Source: Parahoeflea alexandrii
GTDB lineage: Bacteria > Pseudomonadota > Alphaproteobacteria > Rhizobiales > Rhizobiaceae
NCBI RefSeq assembly: GCF_027214025.1
Contig: NZ_JAPWHB010000001.1
Coordinates: forward strand, 1,178,001-1,242,000
Length of the DNA stretch: 64,000 nucleotides
Reading direction: 5' to 3'
Shown: positions 12,009-23,525 of the stretch, in pieces
Layout: each line of letters begins with the position of its first letter
How positions within the stretch are numbered: the stretch's first letter is position 1
Notes under the pieces: generated by a model
Databases searched by the model: none
Told to the model about the DNA's origin: nothing
The model's input: only the letters and a program-made list of their open reading frames with translations
Translations under genes and position numbers: made by a program

Positions 12009-12458
12009 CTATCCGAAAAGCAGTTTCTCAATTTCAGGCACCGGGTGCTTGGTGAGATCCTTCGCCACTTCCGCAACAATCCGGCTTGAAACCGAATCCG
12101 ACAGCGACTTGCGCAACTCACCCATGATCACCGCCGGTGCAACGATCACGATTTGCTCAAACCGGTCAGCCTGAGCGTCCTGATCGAGCAGTGAAGCGAT
12201 CTTATGGGCGAATTCGTGTTTGGCCAAGCGGTGCCAGTCGGTTTCCTGCACTGCACTCCGGTGAGCACTGCCCATCCCATCGGACAAGCGTCCCGGACGG
12301 TCTTCACCCTGGGCCGATGTTCTCGGATTGGACTGCCCGAAGCCATTGAATACCTGCAGTTCCGGCTTGTCGGGTGTGCCCCTGTTTTCCAGAAACAGCG
12401 CCTTTTCGCCGTCCGCGATCAATACCCAACCGTTGTGCTTCAACCTGATACCGGACAT
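12009..12458 (-). CDS. Host-attachment / baeRF-family protein
   Basis: A 149-residue protein of the host attachment protein family (bacterial relatives of the archaeo-eukaryotic release factor domain, baeRF). Family-typical blocks: NGWVLIADGEKALFLENRG at the N-terminus, WHRLAKHEFAHKIASLLD in the middle and IVIVAPAVIMGELRKSL toward the C-terminus. The name comes from an Agrobacterium gene implicated in plant attachment; the molecular role is not established. It sits between ureC and ureE on the same strand, a placement I would not predict from urease function. Confidence 0.8.
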   Translation of the reverse strand: MSGIRLKHNGWVLIADGEKALFLENRGTPDKPELQVFNGFGQSNPRTSAQGEDRPGRLSDGMGSAHRSAVQETDWHRLAKHEFAHKIASLLDQDAQADRFEQIVIVAPAVIMGELRKSLSDSVSSRIVAEVAKDLTKHPVPEIEKLLFG

Positions 12459-12578
12459 TGGCTTCTCCTTTTCGACGTTCGGAGTTCCAATATACGCCGA
12501 TATCCGGGCCGCATGGCTTGACGAGGATCAATCGGACAAGGAGGATCCAGACATTCGTCCGCAGACATGCGGGACTTC

Positions 12579-14291
<1,713 letters not shown>

Positions 14292-14347
14292 CGGCGGTCC
14301 TCGGTTCGTTTGCTACTCACCCGTTCAGGCAAGCAAGAAATAGGCCA

Positions 14348-14770
14348 TCAGCGGCTCTCGAGCGCATGGGACAGAACCTCGATGCGTTCGCGGGTCAACC
14401 GCGCCAGGCAGAGGCTTCCGACCATCGGCTGCATGGTCCCGCCGAAGACTTCATAGGCTTCGTATTCGCATTGCGCGTCACGGAACGTGATCCAGGCACG
14501 CTGGGCATTGCGCAGGGCCTCAAGCGTCGTCGGCACGCCGCGCTCGCGCGCCATGTCGGCCACGTATTCGTCATTCTGCTTTGCCGCCGCGACGATGCCC
14601 GGCCAGAGCGCGTTGAGGTCGGCATCGGCCTTGTCGTAGTCGACACCAGCGCAATAGGTCATTTCCATCTGGGTCTGCGGATCGATGCAATCGGGCTTGT
14701 CATCGGCCAGCGCGGAGGTGGCCAACAGACCTGCAACGGAACATATCAACCCGATTTGTATCATCGTCAT
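14348..14770 (-). CDS. LprI-like (DUF1311) periplasmic protein
   Basis: A 140-residue protein with an N-terminal signal peptide (MTMIQIGLICSVAGLLATSALA, cleavage after about residue 22) followed by a DUF1311/LprI-like lysozyme-inhibitor domain. The family signature of paired cysteines (CIDPQTQMEMTYCAG) and the segment RNAQRAWITFRDAQCEYEAY are clear. Related proteins inhibit lysozyme or have no known role. The ATG at 14770 overlaps the stop of the preceding small gene by four bases. It lies inside the urease cluster, and similar LprI-like genes are common within rhizobial urease clusters. Confidence 0.85.
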   Translation of the reverse strand: MTMIQIGLICSVAGLLATSALADDKPDCIDPQTQMEMTYCAGVDYDKADADLNALWPGIVAAAKQNDEYVADMARERGVPTTLEALRNAQRAWITFRDAQCEYEAYEVFGGTMQPMVGSLCLARLTRERIEVLSHALESR

Positions 14771-15105
14771 GATTTGCCTCTTGTCTTTTTCCCACGGGAC
14801 AACGCCTTGGCGGCGAGGCGCTTGCGGTTGGCCCGCGCGGTTCTTGTCAGCGGCCTGACGGCGGCCAGAATAACCTCGTCCGGCCGGCCGCCGGAGACTG
14901 CCTTTCCGGCCGCTGCGGTTGCGGCCCTGGAAAACGCCGGCGGTTTTTCCGCCAGCATTTTCCGGTTTTCGTTCCTGGCGACAGGCCAGGCTCCGGCCAT
15001 CCCGAGCAACCGCATTCCGACCACGGCCTGAGCCTCGAAAGCCAGCATGCCCAAGCCGGCACAGGTTTGCCAGATCGCAAGCAGATTTGCGGGTTTGCGG
15101 CGCAT
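14767..15105 (-). CDS. Small conserved protein of alphaproteobacterial urease clusters
   Basis: A 112-residue protein with an N-terminal helical part (LAIWQTCAGLGMLAFEAQAVVGMRLLGMAG) and a strongly basic C-terminus (RTARANRKRLAAKALSRGKKTRGKS). Similar short proteins, sometimes labelled antifreeze protein in databases, are recalled from Rhizobiales urease loci; the label has no functional meaning and the pattern is loosely phasin-like. It overlaps the cyclase stop by one base and the LprI-like start by four bases, so it is translated as part of the operon. Function unknown. Confidence 0.7.
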   Translation of the reverse strand: MRRKPANLLAIWQTCAGLGMLAFEAQAVVGMRLLGMAGAWPVARNENRKMLAEKPPAFSRAATAAAGKAVSGGRPDEVILAAVRPLTRTARANRKRLAAKALSRGKKTRGKS

Positions 15106-15920
15106 CAGACCATGGCCATGACGCGGGCGGGACCGCCTGTGCCGTTGCGGTGCTTCGGGGCTCCGACAAACAGGGTGGCGCCGGAGGCCGGGAGCTCATC
15201 AAGATTGGCGAGGTTCTCGATGCCGAAGCGCCCGCTCGGCAGCCAGGAATAGTGAACCGCGAAATCGGCGGAATTGCCCGGATCGAGCGAGAGCGTATCG
15301 ACGCCGATCGAGGCCGCGCCCATCTCCATGAGCATGTCGGTGGCGGCCTTGGAGAAGCCCGGGAAGGTGAAGTTGCCCTCGGCATCGTTGCGGTAGCCCG
15401 GCTCGCCAAGCTTGTCCTGCCAGCCGGAATTCATGGCCACACAGGCGCCTTCGGGAATGTCGCCGTGGGCGCTGACCCAGGCCTCGATGTCTTCTGGCTC
15501 GACCATGGAATTGGGCTCGTCCGCCGCCTTGGCCTTGATATCGATGATGCAGAGCGGGCAGATCAGGTTTTGCGGATCGAGTTCGGCGACCGAGGTGCCG
15601 TCCTTGGAAAAATGCAGCGGCGCATCGATATGGGTGCCTGAATGCTCAAAGATCGTCAGTTCCCAGATCTGGTAGCCGGAGGCATCGAAATTGACATTCT
15701 CGGTGTAGAGAATGCCCGGCTTGCCATCAAAAGTCGGGAAATCCCCATCGAAAGTATGGGTGAGATCGACCACTTTCCCGGTGGCCTGGGCAAGAGCGGG
15801 CCGGGCGGAAACGGCGCCTGCCGCGGTGGCGGCAAGCCCGGCGGCAGCCGATTTTCGGAAGAAGTCACGCCGTGACAGCATTGAGGATTTGACGTTGTTG
15901 ATCACGCATACATGGCACAT
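15105..15920 (-). CDS. Tat-exported cyclase-family (kynurenine formamidase-like) protein
   Basis: A 271-residue protein of the metal-dependent cyclase/formamidase family (COG1878). A twin-arginine signal is present (SRRDFFRKSAAAGLAATAAG, ending near AQA), so it is probably exported folded to the periplasm. The metal-binding motif HSGTHIDAPLHF is intact near residue 92, and GVDTLSLDPG follows near residue 208. The ATG at 15920 is backed by GGAAAGGA about eight bases upstream; ATG 15881 would start right at the Tat motif but has no ribosome site. It sits between ureB and a small urease-locus gene. An amide-hydrolysing role is likely, the substrate unknown. Confidence 0.85.
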   Translation of the reverse strand: MCHVCVINNVKSSMLSRRDFFRKSAAAGLAATAAGAVSARPALAQATGKVVDLTHTFDGDFPTFDGKPGILYTENVNFDASGYQIWELTIFEHSGTHIDAPLHFSKDGTSVAELDPQNLICPLCIIDIKAKAADEPNSMVEPEDIEAWVSAHGDIPEGACVAMNSGWQDKLGEPGYRNDAEGNFTFPGFSKAATDMLMEMGAASIGVDTLSLDPGNSADFAVHYSWLPSGRFGIENLANLDELPASGATLFVGAPKHRNGTGGPARVMAMV

Positions 15921-15959
15921 ATCGACTATCCTTTCCCCTGTTTCGGCGTGGTGGAAGGC

Positions 15960-16271
15960 TTAGAGCTTCCCCATCACCTTCTGTTGAAATCCATAGATCT
16001 CGCGGCCGCCTGACATCGGCACGAGCGTAATGTCGCGCTCCTGGCCCGGCTCAAACCGCACGGCGGTGCCCGCGGCGATATCAAGCCGCATGCCGCGCGC
16101 CTTTTCGCGGTCGAAGCTCAGCGCCTCGTTGGTCTCGAAGAAATGGTAATGGCTGCCCACCTGCACGGGCCGGTCGCCGGTGTTGGCGACCTTGAGCGTG
16201 ATGGAAGGCGCGCCGGAATTGAGCTCGATGTCGCCATCTTTCGTCAGAACTTCACCGGGGATCATGGGCAC
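15960..16271 (-). CDS. ureB: Urease beta subunit UreB
   Basis: A 103-residue beta subunit, starting [16 protein letters not shown] and containing [21 protein letters not shown] and [24 protein letters not shown], all diagnostic. It packs with UreA and UreC in the trimeric urease unit. It is separated from ureA by hupE/ureJ and from ureC by three unrelated genes. Confidence 0.97.
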   Translation of the reverse strand: MPMIPGEVLTKDGDIELNSGAPSITLKVANTGDRPVQVGSHYHFFETNEALSFDREKARGMRLDIAAGTAVRFEPGQERDITLVPMSGGREIYGFQQKVMGKL

Positions 16272-16294
16272 GCCCTCCTGCTGTTTGTTTCAGA

Positions 16295-16885
16295 TCAACC
16301 GGCGAATGCCAGCAAAAGCCCGGTGGCGGCAGTGACCGCACCTGCGACCCGGGTCAGCCAGGACTTGCCATCACCGCCCTGCAGCTTGCCGAAGGCGATG
16401 CCGAGGCCGATGCCGACCGCATGCAGAACGGCAGTTGCCAGCATGAAACCGATGGCGAAGCTTGCAGCCCCCGCTTCACCCAGCTCGCCGCCATGGGCGT
16501 GTCCATGGAAGAAAGCGAAGAAAGCGACAGCCGCAGCCATGCCGGCGGTCGAGAACGGCAGCGCCAGCGCAACCATGATGCCGATGAAGATAATGGACGC
16601 CAGGATCACCGGCTCGACGAAGGGCAGAGGCATGCCGGCGATCGCGGCAATGAAGCCCAGGCCCATTGTGCCGACGAAGGCCGCCGGGACGATCAGCATC
16701 GCGCGGCCCTTCAGCGAGGCTGCCCAAAGGCCGACCGCTATCATGACGAGGATATGGTCAAGGCCGAAGAGCGGATGCGAAAAGCCCGCGGCAAAGGAGC
16801 CGTGCTCCGACGGGTCAAGATGGGCGAAGGCCGGCACAGTTGCCAGGCCGAGTGCGGCGGCGGATATAAAAAAACGTCTGATCAT
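16295..16885 (-). CDS. HupE/UreJ-family nickel transport membrane protein
   Basis: A 196-residue protein with a signal sequence (first ~21 residues) and about six membrane helices. The HupE/UreJ signature is visible: SEHGSFAAGFSHPLFGLDHILVM near residue 26, plus FFAFFHGHAHG with several His residues near residue 125. Family members supply nickel for hydrogenase or urease. Its place between ureA and ureB supports nickel uptake for urease. No hydrogenase genes are nearby, so ureJ is the better reading. Confidence 0.9.
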   Translation of the reverse strand: MIRRFFISAAALGLATVPAFAHLDPSEHGSFAAGFSHPLFGLDHILVMIAVGLWAASLKGRAMLIVPAAFVGTMGLGFIAAIAGMPLPFVEPVILASIIFIGIMVALALPFSTAGMAAAVAFFAFFHGHAHGGELGEAGAASFAIGFMLATAVLHAVGIGLGIAFGKLQGGDGKSWLTRVAGAVTAATGLLLAFAG

Positions 16886-17020
16886 CGTGAAAGTCCTTTA
16901 TGGGTAAGCACGGCGCCCGCAATTGGTCGCGCCGTCAGGATGAATGCACACACGTGCCTCACGAGTATTGCCTTCGCGAGAAGGCTGCGTCGAGGGGCGT
17001 GTTGCATTGAGAACATGTTT

Positions 17021-17323
17021 CTACCGGATGGGTTCGTGCACGGTCACCAGCTTGGTTCCGTCGGGAAAGGTTGCCTCGACCTGGATGTCGTGGATCATCT
17101 CGGCGATGCCGTCCATCACCTGATCGCGGGTGATCACGTGGGCGCCGGCTTCCATCAGGTCGGCGACCGCGCGGCCGTCACGGGCGCCCTCGACCACGAA
17201 GTCGGTGATCAGCGCGATGGCTTCGGGATGGTTGAGCTTGACGCCCCGCTCCAGCCGCTTGCGCGCCACGATGGCGGCCATGGCGATGAGCAGCTTGTCT
17301 TTTTCCCTCGGTGTCAGGTTCAT
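17021..17323 (-). CDS. ureA: Urease gamma subunit UreA
   Basis: A 100-residue gamma subunit beginning [20 protein letters not shown] and containing [21 protein letters not shown] and the C-terminal [13 protein letters not shown], all diagnostic of UreA. It lies ten bases downstream of ureD. A 135-base gap without a gene follows before the hupE/ureJ start. Confidence 0.97.
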   Translation of the reverse strand: MNLTPREKDKLLIAMAAIVARKRLERGVKLNHPEAIALITDFVVEGARDGRAVADLMEAGAHVITRDQVMDGIAEMIHDIQVEATFPDGTKLVTVHEPIR

Positions 17324-17333
17324 GGCGTCTCTT

Positions 17334-18209
<876 letters not shown>

Positions 18210-18545
18210 CGGCGTCCTTTTGGGTTGCAGGGCCCGATCATCGGAAAAGCCATGCGCTGACGCAAGGGGTTTCATCACCGATGCAGATGAATCGAGCGCC
18301 TGGCCTTGAGCTGATCAATTCGCAGGCACAAGGGCTATTTTTTGCGCACCCCGCACTGCTCCTTGCCCGGCCTTTCCGGCAACAGCGATTCGGTGCCGGT
18401 GAAGCCCTGAACGGCTCCTCCCGGCCGGGACACCCAAATCCCGCGCGCAATTCGGGACAAAAATCTCGAAGCCAGACGCAACCAAAACCCGGCTTGCAGC
18501 GTTGAACAGGCGAAACGATCGAAGATTTTGGCGAAAGGACTGACC
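18210..18545. other. Intergenic region, divergent ureD / small ORF
   Basis: No credible gene seen. It must hold the urease promoter on the minus strand and one for the 36-codon gene on the plus strand. I could not single out promoter hexamers or an NtrC/sigma-54 site with confidence. Confidence 0.4.
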
Positions 18546-18656
18546 ATGTTGATTTCAACGCTTGCACTTGCGATGAGCATTGCCATGATGGTGTCGGCCA
18601 TCGTTATCCTGTACAATGAAACGGTGACCCGGAAGCACAAACCCTCATTCGAGTAG
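18546..18656 (+). CDS. Small single-helix membrane protein (36 aa)
   Basis: ATG at 18546 preceded by GAAAGGA about six bases upstream opens a 36-codon frame ending in TAG. The product is one hydrophobic helix (MLISTLALAMSIAMMVSAIV) followed by a short polar tail ending in KHKPSFE. The strong ribosome site and the membrane-helix composition support coding. Function unknown; comparable tiny membrane proteins are common in Rhizobiales. Confidence 0.5.
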   Translation: MLISTLALAMSIAMMVSAIVILYNETVTRKHKPSFE

Positions 18657-18699
18657 GTTTGCGCCCGTTGGTATAGTGTACATCACGATGGAGCCTTAG

Positions 18700-18963
18700 A
18701 TGACCAGACTCGTTCTTTCCGCCTTCGCAGCGATTTCCCTTCTTGCCGCGGCTGGCTGCACCACAACCGAGCAACGGGCCGCAGGCGGCGCCGCTGTCGG
18801 TGCAGGAACAGGCGCACTGATCGCCGCAGCAACCGGCAACAACGTTGCAGGCGGAGCCCTGATTGGCGGCGCCGCCGGCGCCCTTATCGGGGTCGCGACC
18901 ACACCGGGCATGTGCCGCTACCGTGACTCCCGCGGCGTCATCTACGAGGCACGCTGCAACTAA
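18700..18963 (+). CDS. Glycine-zipper lipoprotein
   Basis: An 87-residue protein with a signal peptide and lipobox LLAAAGC (lipidated Cys20), followed by a glycine/alanine-rich glycine-zipper region (GGAAVGAGTGALIAA, GGALIGGAAGALIG). A short C-terminal part has two Cys (MCRYRDSRGVIYEARCN). Similar small outer-membrane lipoproteins (YMGG-like, 17 kDa antigen-like) are widespread in Rhizobiales. A strong terminator follows 24 bases after the stop. Confidence 0.8.
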   Translation: MTRLVLSAFAAISLLAAAGCTTTEQRAAGGAAVGAGTGALIAAATGNNVAGGALIGGAAGALIGVATTPGMCRYRDSRGVIYEARCN

Positions 18964-18986
18964 CGGACGCTGAGAATACCTGACAC

Positions 18987-19016
18987 AGCCTCCCCGGACC
19001 CATGTTCGGGGAGGCT
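18987..19016 (+). terminator. Intrinsic terminator after the lipoprotein gene
   Basis: A perfect 10-bp inverted repeat, AGCCTCCCCG and CGGGGAGGCT, with a 10-base loop, followed by TTTCAT. The stem is very stable, but the T tract is short. Confidence 0.75.
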
Positions 19017-19057
19017 TTCATGCATGCCGCGCCTGGCGTGTCCGGCAATCAGACAGC

Positions 19058-20170
19058 TTAACGGATAGGCTGTCCGGATAGGAATTCTTGATCACAGGCG
19101 AGCTTGCGAGCGCCGCCGGTGCAAAAGTGCAAGATCAGACCGTCGTCTTGCATCGATACATCGCCCAGCCTGCCCTCCCCCTGACCGGCTGCACAGGCGC
19201 CAACAACCTGACGCATGACAATCCTTCGCTGACTGGCGAGATCGAAGGCGGTTGGAATCCCTGCCCGGTTGAGTTCGTTTTCCCGGACCGAATCTGCATG
19301 TCCCGAGGCTGACGCTCTTCCATCCTCGATGCCGAGCACTCCGGTGTGGCGGCCCGACCAGGGTGCGTAATCGCGTCCGCCGTTGCTCATCCACAGCATG
19401 GTGACCGGCAGCACATCGGGACGTTTGAGCACGATGATCCGGTCCTGTTCCGCCTTGCGGCTGACAACGCTCCAGCCGAGAGGGTTTCCGGGCATTTCGA
19501 CAAGCGTGAGAAAATCCTCGTGGTTTTCAGCAACGGGATAGTTTGTCAGGTCCGCCATGGCGCCATTTGCCAGCGGAAATGCCGCCAGGTCGGCGGTCCT
19601 CGCAGGATAGGCAAGGATGGAGCGGCCCCGCGCCGGATCGGCTTCCAGGGCGTCGGGCGGGGTTTGGGCGCTCAGCTTGGGCGAGACCGCCAGATCGCCG
19701 CCATCGGCCATGTGAACCATGACATGATGGGCGGCGGAAACGGCACCGACGCCACCCGAAAAACTGTGCTCCTGATAGATAAATGGATGCCCGGCGATCA
19801 GGGTGATCCGTTTCTCAACGGTTGCGCCCATGACGGTTTTCTGCAGCCGGAACACTGCCGTCAGCCGCCCCTCCCCTCCAATGGTCTCGATGTGGTCCCA
19901 GGCGCTGTTGGCGGGCCATCCGTGCGAGGGGGCGGGCTCGACATCGTTGCGACCGAACGGCGCGCAGAGAAAATCGCCCGACAGACGCTGGACGTTGGGA
20001 GGCGTCCCGTCCGGAAACCCGGCGGTGGGATTGTCGACCCACGGCGCACGGTGCAGCGGGGAGAGCATGCGCCCACCCTCGCGAATTCTCAGCTCGGCGA
20101 TATGTCCGACGCTGAGATCGATGCTGATGGAAACGGGATCGAGATCGAAAGAGACAATGGCCATGGTCAT
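19058..20170 (-). CDS. Aldose 1-epimerase / mutarotase-fold protein
   Basis: A 370-residue protein resembling the galactose mutarotase-like sugar-binding superfamily: GHIAELRIREGGRMLSPLHRAPW near the N-terminus, LSGDFLCAPFG near residue 65, ITLIAGHPFIYQEHSF in the middle and NGGRDYAPWSGRHTGVLGIED toward the C-terminus. It is expected to bind or epimerise a carbohydrate in the cytoplasm; no signal peptide is seen. The start at ATG 20170 is chosen because an in-frame upstream ATG at 20314 would add a 48-residue stretch without family character; ATG 20164 is also possible. Substrate unknown. Confidence 0.7.
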   Translation of the reverse strand: MTMAIVSFDLDPVSISIDLSVGHIAELRIREGGRMLSPLHRAPWVDNPTAGFPDGTPPNVQRLSGDFLCAPFGRNDVEPAPSHGWPANSAWDHIETIGGEGRLTAVFRLQKTVMGATVEKRITLIAGHPFIYQEHSFSGGVGAVSAAHHVMVHMADGGDLAVSPKLSAQTPPDALEADPARGRSILAYPARTADLAAFPLANGAMADLTNYPVAENHEDFLTLVEMPGNPLGWSVVSRKAEQDRIIVLKRPDVLPVTMLWMSNGGRDYAPWSGRHTGVLGIEDGRASASGHADSVRENELNRAGIPTAFDLASQRRIVMRQVVGACAAGQGEGRLGDVSMQDDGLILHFCTGGARKLACDQEFLSGQPIR

Positions 20171-20340
20171 ATCCGGTGAACGCTTGAGCCTTCCTACAGT
20201 CGCTGATGTGCCGCTGGCAATTGCCCGAACCAAGGGGAAGTTGACGGTCCGGGGTTTGTTGCAGGCGTCCGGTCTGCTAATGGGTTCGCTCGCAAACGAG
20301 GCGGCCTGCTCCAACCGGCGGCGCTTTTTCCGGAGACCGC

Positions 20341-21531
20341 ATGCCAGCCATCAGCAAAACGGATGTCGTCGTTCTGGGCGCTGGCGCTGCCGGCATGATG
20401 TGCGCGATCGAGGCGGGACGCCGCGGGCGATCAGTAACCGTCATCGACCATGCGAAAGCACCCGGGGAGAAGATCCGGATTTCCGGCGGCGGACGCTGCA
20501 ATTTCACCAATCTGCACTGCACGCCGAAAAACTTCATTTCAAACAACCCGCATTTTGCCATCTCGGCGCTGAAATCGTTTACCCAGCACGATTTCATCGA
20601 GCGGGTTAAGGCGCGCGGCATCGCATTTCATGAAAAGACGCTGGGGCAGCTGTTCTGTGACGGGTCAGCCCGGGAAATCATCGCGATGCTGACAGGCGAC
20701 ATGCGCGAGGCCGGGGCCCGGCTGGAGCTGGCGACCGAGATCATCGAGGTCAGGCAGGTAGACGGCGGCTTTGAAACACGCACCAGCGCCGGCACATGGC
20801 ACTCCCGGTCGCTGGTCGTGGCCACCGGCGGCAAGTCGATACCCAAGATGGGCGCCACCGGCCTGGGCTACGACCTGGCCCGGCAGTTCGGCCATGAAGT
20901 CACCGAGACAAGGGCCGGGCTGGTGCCGTTCACCTGGGCTTCCAACATGCACGAGAGCTGGGGAAGCCTGTCAGGCGTCGCACTTGATGTCCATGCCTCA
21001 TGCAATGGCGTGGCATTCGACGAAGCCATGCTGTTTACCCATCGAGGGCTCTCGGGCCCTGCGATGCTGCAGGTCTCGTCCTATTGGCGCGAGGGTGACA
21101 CGGTCATGATCGATCTCGCGCCAAGCGCCGATCTTTCTTCCCGTCTCAAGGCGGAACGGATGACGCGGCCCAAGGCCTCGGCCTGGACGGTTCTCGGAGA
21201 AATCCTGCCCAAGCGGCTGGCGCAGCAACTGGGCAGCGAGGCCGACACCACACCGTCGCGGCTGGCGGATCTGAGCAACGCCGCGATAGAACAGATCGTC
21301 GCCGGCATCCGCAATTTCCGGATCGTCCCCGGCGGCACCGAAGGCTATCGCACGGCGGAAGTTACCCTTGGCGGGGTTGATACAAACCAGCTAAACCAGA
21401 AGACCATGGAAAGCCGGCTGGTTTCCGGCCTGCATTTCATCGGCGAAGTGATGGATGTGACCGGCCATCTCGGCGGGCACAATTTTCAGTGGGCGTGGTC
21501 TTCCGGGGCCGCGGCGGGACGCAGCGTCTGA
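20341..21531 (+). CDS. HI0933/YhiN-family FAD-dependent oxidoreductase
   Basis: A 396-residue flavoprotein of the BaiN/HI0933 family (COG2081). It has an N-terminal dinucleotide-binding motif VVLGAGAAGMMCAIEAGRRG, the family block PGEKIRISGGGRCNFTN near residue 41, LVVATGGKSIPKMGATGLGY near residue 160 and a C-terminal GGHNFQWAWSSGAAAG that completes the FAD site. Family members are flavin oxidoreductases of mostly unknown substrate; one bacterial relative acts in bile-acid metabolism. The gene stands alone between a divergent mutarotase-like gene and the downstream epimerase. Confidence 0.9.
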   Translation: MPAISKTDVVVLGAGAAGMMCAIEAGRRGRSVTVIDHAKAPGEKIRISGGGRCNFTNLHCTPKNFISNNPHFAISALKSFTQHDFIERVKARGIAFHEKTLGQLFCDGSAREIIAMLTGDMREAGARLELATEIIEVRQVDGGFETRTSAGTWHSRSLVVATGGKSIPKMGATGLGYDLARQFGHEVTETRAGLVPFTWASNMHESWGSLSGVALDVHASCNGVAFDEAMLFTHRGLSGPAMLQVSSYWREGDTVMIDLAPSADLSSRLKAERMTRPKASAWTVLGEILPKRLAQQLGSEADTTPSRLADLSNAAIEQIVAGIRNFRIVPGGTEGYRTAEVTLGGVDTNQLNQKTMESRLVSGLHFIGEVMDVTGHLGGHNFQWAWSSGAAAGRSV

Positions 21532-21570
21532 CGCGCTGCATCGAAAGCATGAATGATGGAGGAGACAGCG

Positions 21571-22455
21571 ATGCGCATATTGTTCACCGGAGGATCCGGC
21601 AAGGCCGGCAAACATGTGGTTCCCTACCTTCTCGACCAGGGGCACCGGGTGGTCAATGTGGATCTCACGCCACTCAACCATCCCGGCGTTGATAATCTGA
21701 CCGCCGACATCACCCAGTCGGGCGAGATGTTCAACGTCATGACCAGCTACGCCAATTTCGACGAGCTGGAGCCCGGCACCGGCGTGCCGAAATTCGATGC
21801 GGTGGTGCATTTCGCCGCCGTGCCCAGAATCCTCATTCGTCCCGACAACGAGACCTTCCGCGTCAACACCGTCGGCACCTACAACGTCATAGAAGCAGCG
21901 GTGAAGCTCGGCATCCGCAAGATCATCATCGCCTCGTCGGAGACGACCTACGGCGTCTGCTTTGCCGATGGCGAGGTCAACCCTGCCTCCCTTCCCGTGG
22001 AAGAGGACATGGATGTCAATCCGATGGATTCCTACGGCCTGTCGAAGGTCGTCAACGAGCAGACCGCACGCAGTTTCCAGCGCCGCTCCGGCTTCGACAT
22101 CTACGCGCTTCGCATAGGCAACGTGATGGAACCGCACGAATATGACCGGTTCCCCGGCTTCTTCGCCGATCCCGGCGTCCGCCGCCGCAACATCTTCTGC
22201 TACATCGACGCGCGCGATCTCGGCCAGATCGTCGACCGATGCCTGAGCACGGACGGCTTGGGCTTCCAGATCTTCAATGCGGGCAACGACACCAATTCGG
22301 TGGACACGCCGACGGCAGAACTTGCCAGCCGCTTCTTCCCCGGCGTTCCGCTGACACGCGAGATGGGCGAGCATGAAGCGCTCTACTCGAACCGCAAGAT
22401 CCGCGACATGCTCGGCTTCAAGGAAGAGCACGACTGGCGCAAATATGTGAAGTGA
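21571..22455 (+). CDS. NAD-dependent epimerase/dehydratase (extended SDR)
   Basis: A 294-residue extended short-chain dehydrogenase. The Rossmann motif FTGGSGKAGKHVVPYLL opens the protein, VVHFAAVPR and the catalytic SSETTYG / YGLSK (Tyr and Lys about residues 149-153) follow, and the substrate part contains ALRIGNVMEPHEYDRFPGFF. The ATG at 21571 is chosen over 21553 because GGAGGAG lies at the right distance before it. Likely acts on a nucleotide sugar or sugar acid. Confidence 0.88.
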   Translation: MRILFTGGSGKAGKHVVPYLLDQGHRVVNVDLTPLNHPGVDNLTADITQSGEMFNVMTSYANFDELEPGTGVPKFDAVVHFAAVPRILIRPDNETFRVNTVGTYNVIEAAVKLGIRKIIIASSETTYGVCFADGEVNPASLPVEEDMDVNPMDSYGLSKVVNEQTARSFQRRSGFDIYALRIGNVMEPHEYDRFPGFFADPGVRRRNIFCYIDARDLGQIVDRCLSTDGLGFQIFNAGNDTNSVDTPTAELASRFFPGVPLTREMGEHEALYSNRKIRDMLGFKEEHDWRKYVK

Positions 22456-22486
22456 GGCGTGTCTGAATGTTTCAGGCACTCCATCT

Positions 22487-22960
22487 TCAATATTGCGAGT
22501 GGGGAATTGGCTTCGCGCATGCATTCAGCATCGTAATCTGCTTTTGCTTATGCGAGACGACCCTACCCTGATATTTGTAGCTGAAGTGGAGTTCAACAAG
22601 AACTGCCTTCGGAAATCTATTCGTAATCCTCGCCCATAAACCTGGAGACGTGATCAAATCGGCCGGCGGCCCAAGATATATCTCACAACACTCCGGAAAC
22701 TGCGCCTCCAATTCATCAATTGAACTCGCATAAGGTGCGGATGCGAGGCTGCTTCCGGAACTCCAAAAGTAAGCGTGAACTTTGCTTGCTTCGTACTCAA
22801 ACGCATTTCTGAGGAAAATCTCGTCGGCACGGACTGTTCCGGTTTCCCAACACCTATGGTCCAGTTGCCACGAATATGGCCTCAGGCCGTAATAGGTATA
22901 AGCAATAACTATCCCGCATATGGCAATCCCGGCTGCCCATTTCTTGCGTGGCCTGGCCAT
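22487..22960 (-). CDS. Hypothetical single-pass membrane protein
   Basis: A 157-residue frame with a basic N-terminus and one hydrophobic helix (WAAGIAICGIVIAYTYYG, residues 8-25), then a soluble domain containing three Cys and ending KPIPHSQY. No family recognised. Base composition is more A+T-rich than the neighbours, which suggests an acquired gene. It converges with the epimerase gene with a 31-base gap. Confidence 0.55.
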   Translation of the reverse strand: MARPRKKWAAGIAICGIVIAYTYYGLRPYSWQLDHRCWETGTVRADEIFLRNAFEYEASKVHAYFWSSGSSLASAPYASSIDELEAQFPECCEIYLGPPADLITSPGLWARITNRFPKAVLVELHFSYKYQGRVVSHKQKQITMLNACAKPIPHSQY

Positions 22961-23054
22961 ATGGCGTCACAACTCCGAACAGGTTTGGCGACGCCTGAAG
23001 ATCATCGCTCTGAGGCATAAAGCCACTATTCCGGCGAGGTAGCGCCGGATTGTG

Positions 23055-23525
23055 TCACGGCAGCGGCACGCCCAGCGCGAAGCGGAACAAGGCGTAGAAG
23101 CCAGCCATGATAGCGATGCCCGAGGCGGAAAAGACCACCGCGCTTCGGGCATCCCAGCCCTCGTGCCGCGCGGCGATCAGCCCGCCGGCGAACGCGATTG
23201 CCGTTGCCGGCAGAAAACCGCCGACCGGCATGATGGCGCAGGCAACCAGCATGGTTGCCACCAGCAGTAGTCTCCGCCACCAGTCGCCGTTGCCGAAACC
23301 GTTGTCCCGGCTTGGCCTGAGCCAGGACGCGATGATCACCAGCACCGAACAGAAGATCATCGCATAGGCGACAAAGGTCGGGAACACCACGGAATCGGTA
23401 TCCGAATAGGTCGTCACATCGTGCAACGTGATCAAACCGAGACCGATGAACAGGCTCGCAACGATCAGCGTTCCGACGTCTTTGCCGCCGGATCTGGATG
23501 ATGTCTCAATCGTCTGTCTTGGCAT
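23055..23525 (-). CDS. Tripartite tricarboxylate transporter, small membrane subunit TctB
   Basis: A 156-residue protein with four predicted membrane helices, the size and layout of TctB. It lies immediately downstream of the large membrane subunit, overlapping its end by about 20 bases. I use the ATG at 23525; an earlier ATG at 23546 adds seven residues. Its role is as the accessory membrane subunit of a secondary transporter fed by the TctC binding protein. Confidence 0.85.
   Translation of the reverse strand: MPRQTIETSSRSGGKDVGTLIVASLFIGLGLITLHDVTTYSDTDSVVFPTFVAYAMIFCSVLVIIASWLRPSRDNGFGNGDWWRRLLLVATMLVACAIMPVGGFLPATAIAFAGGLIAARHEGWDARSAVVFSASGIAIMAGFYALFRFALGVPLP

Noticed and set aside
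18210-18545. NtrC or sigma-54 promoter for urease
   Set aside because: No convincing GG-N10-GC element with the right context could be placed on the minus strand.
21391-22524. 377-codon minus-strand frame
   Set aside because: Antisense to the epimerase gene, which has the Rossmann and YxxxK motifs.
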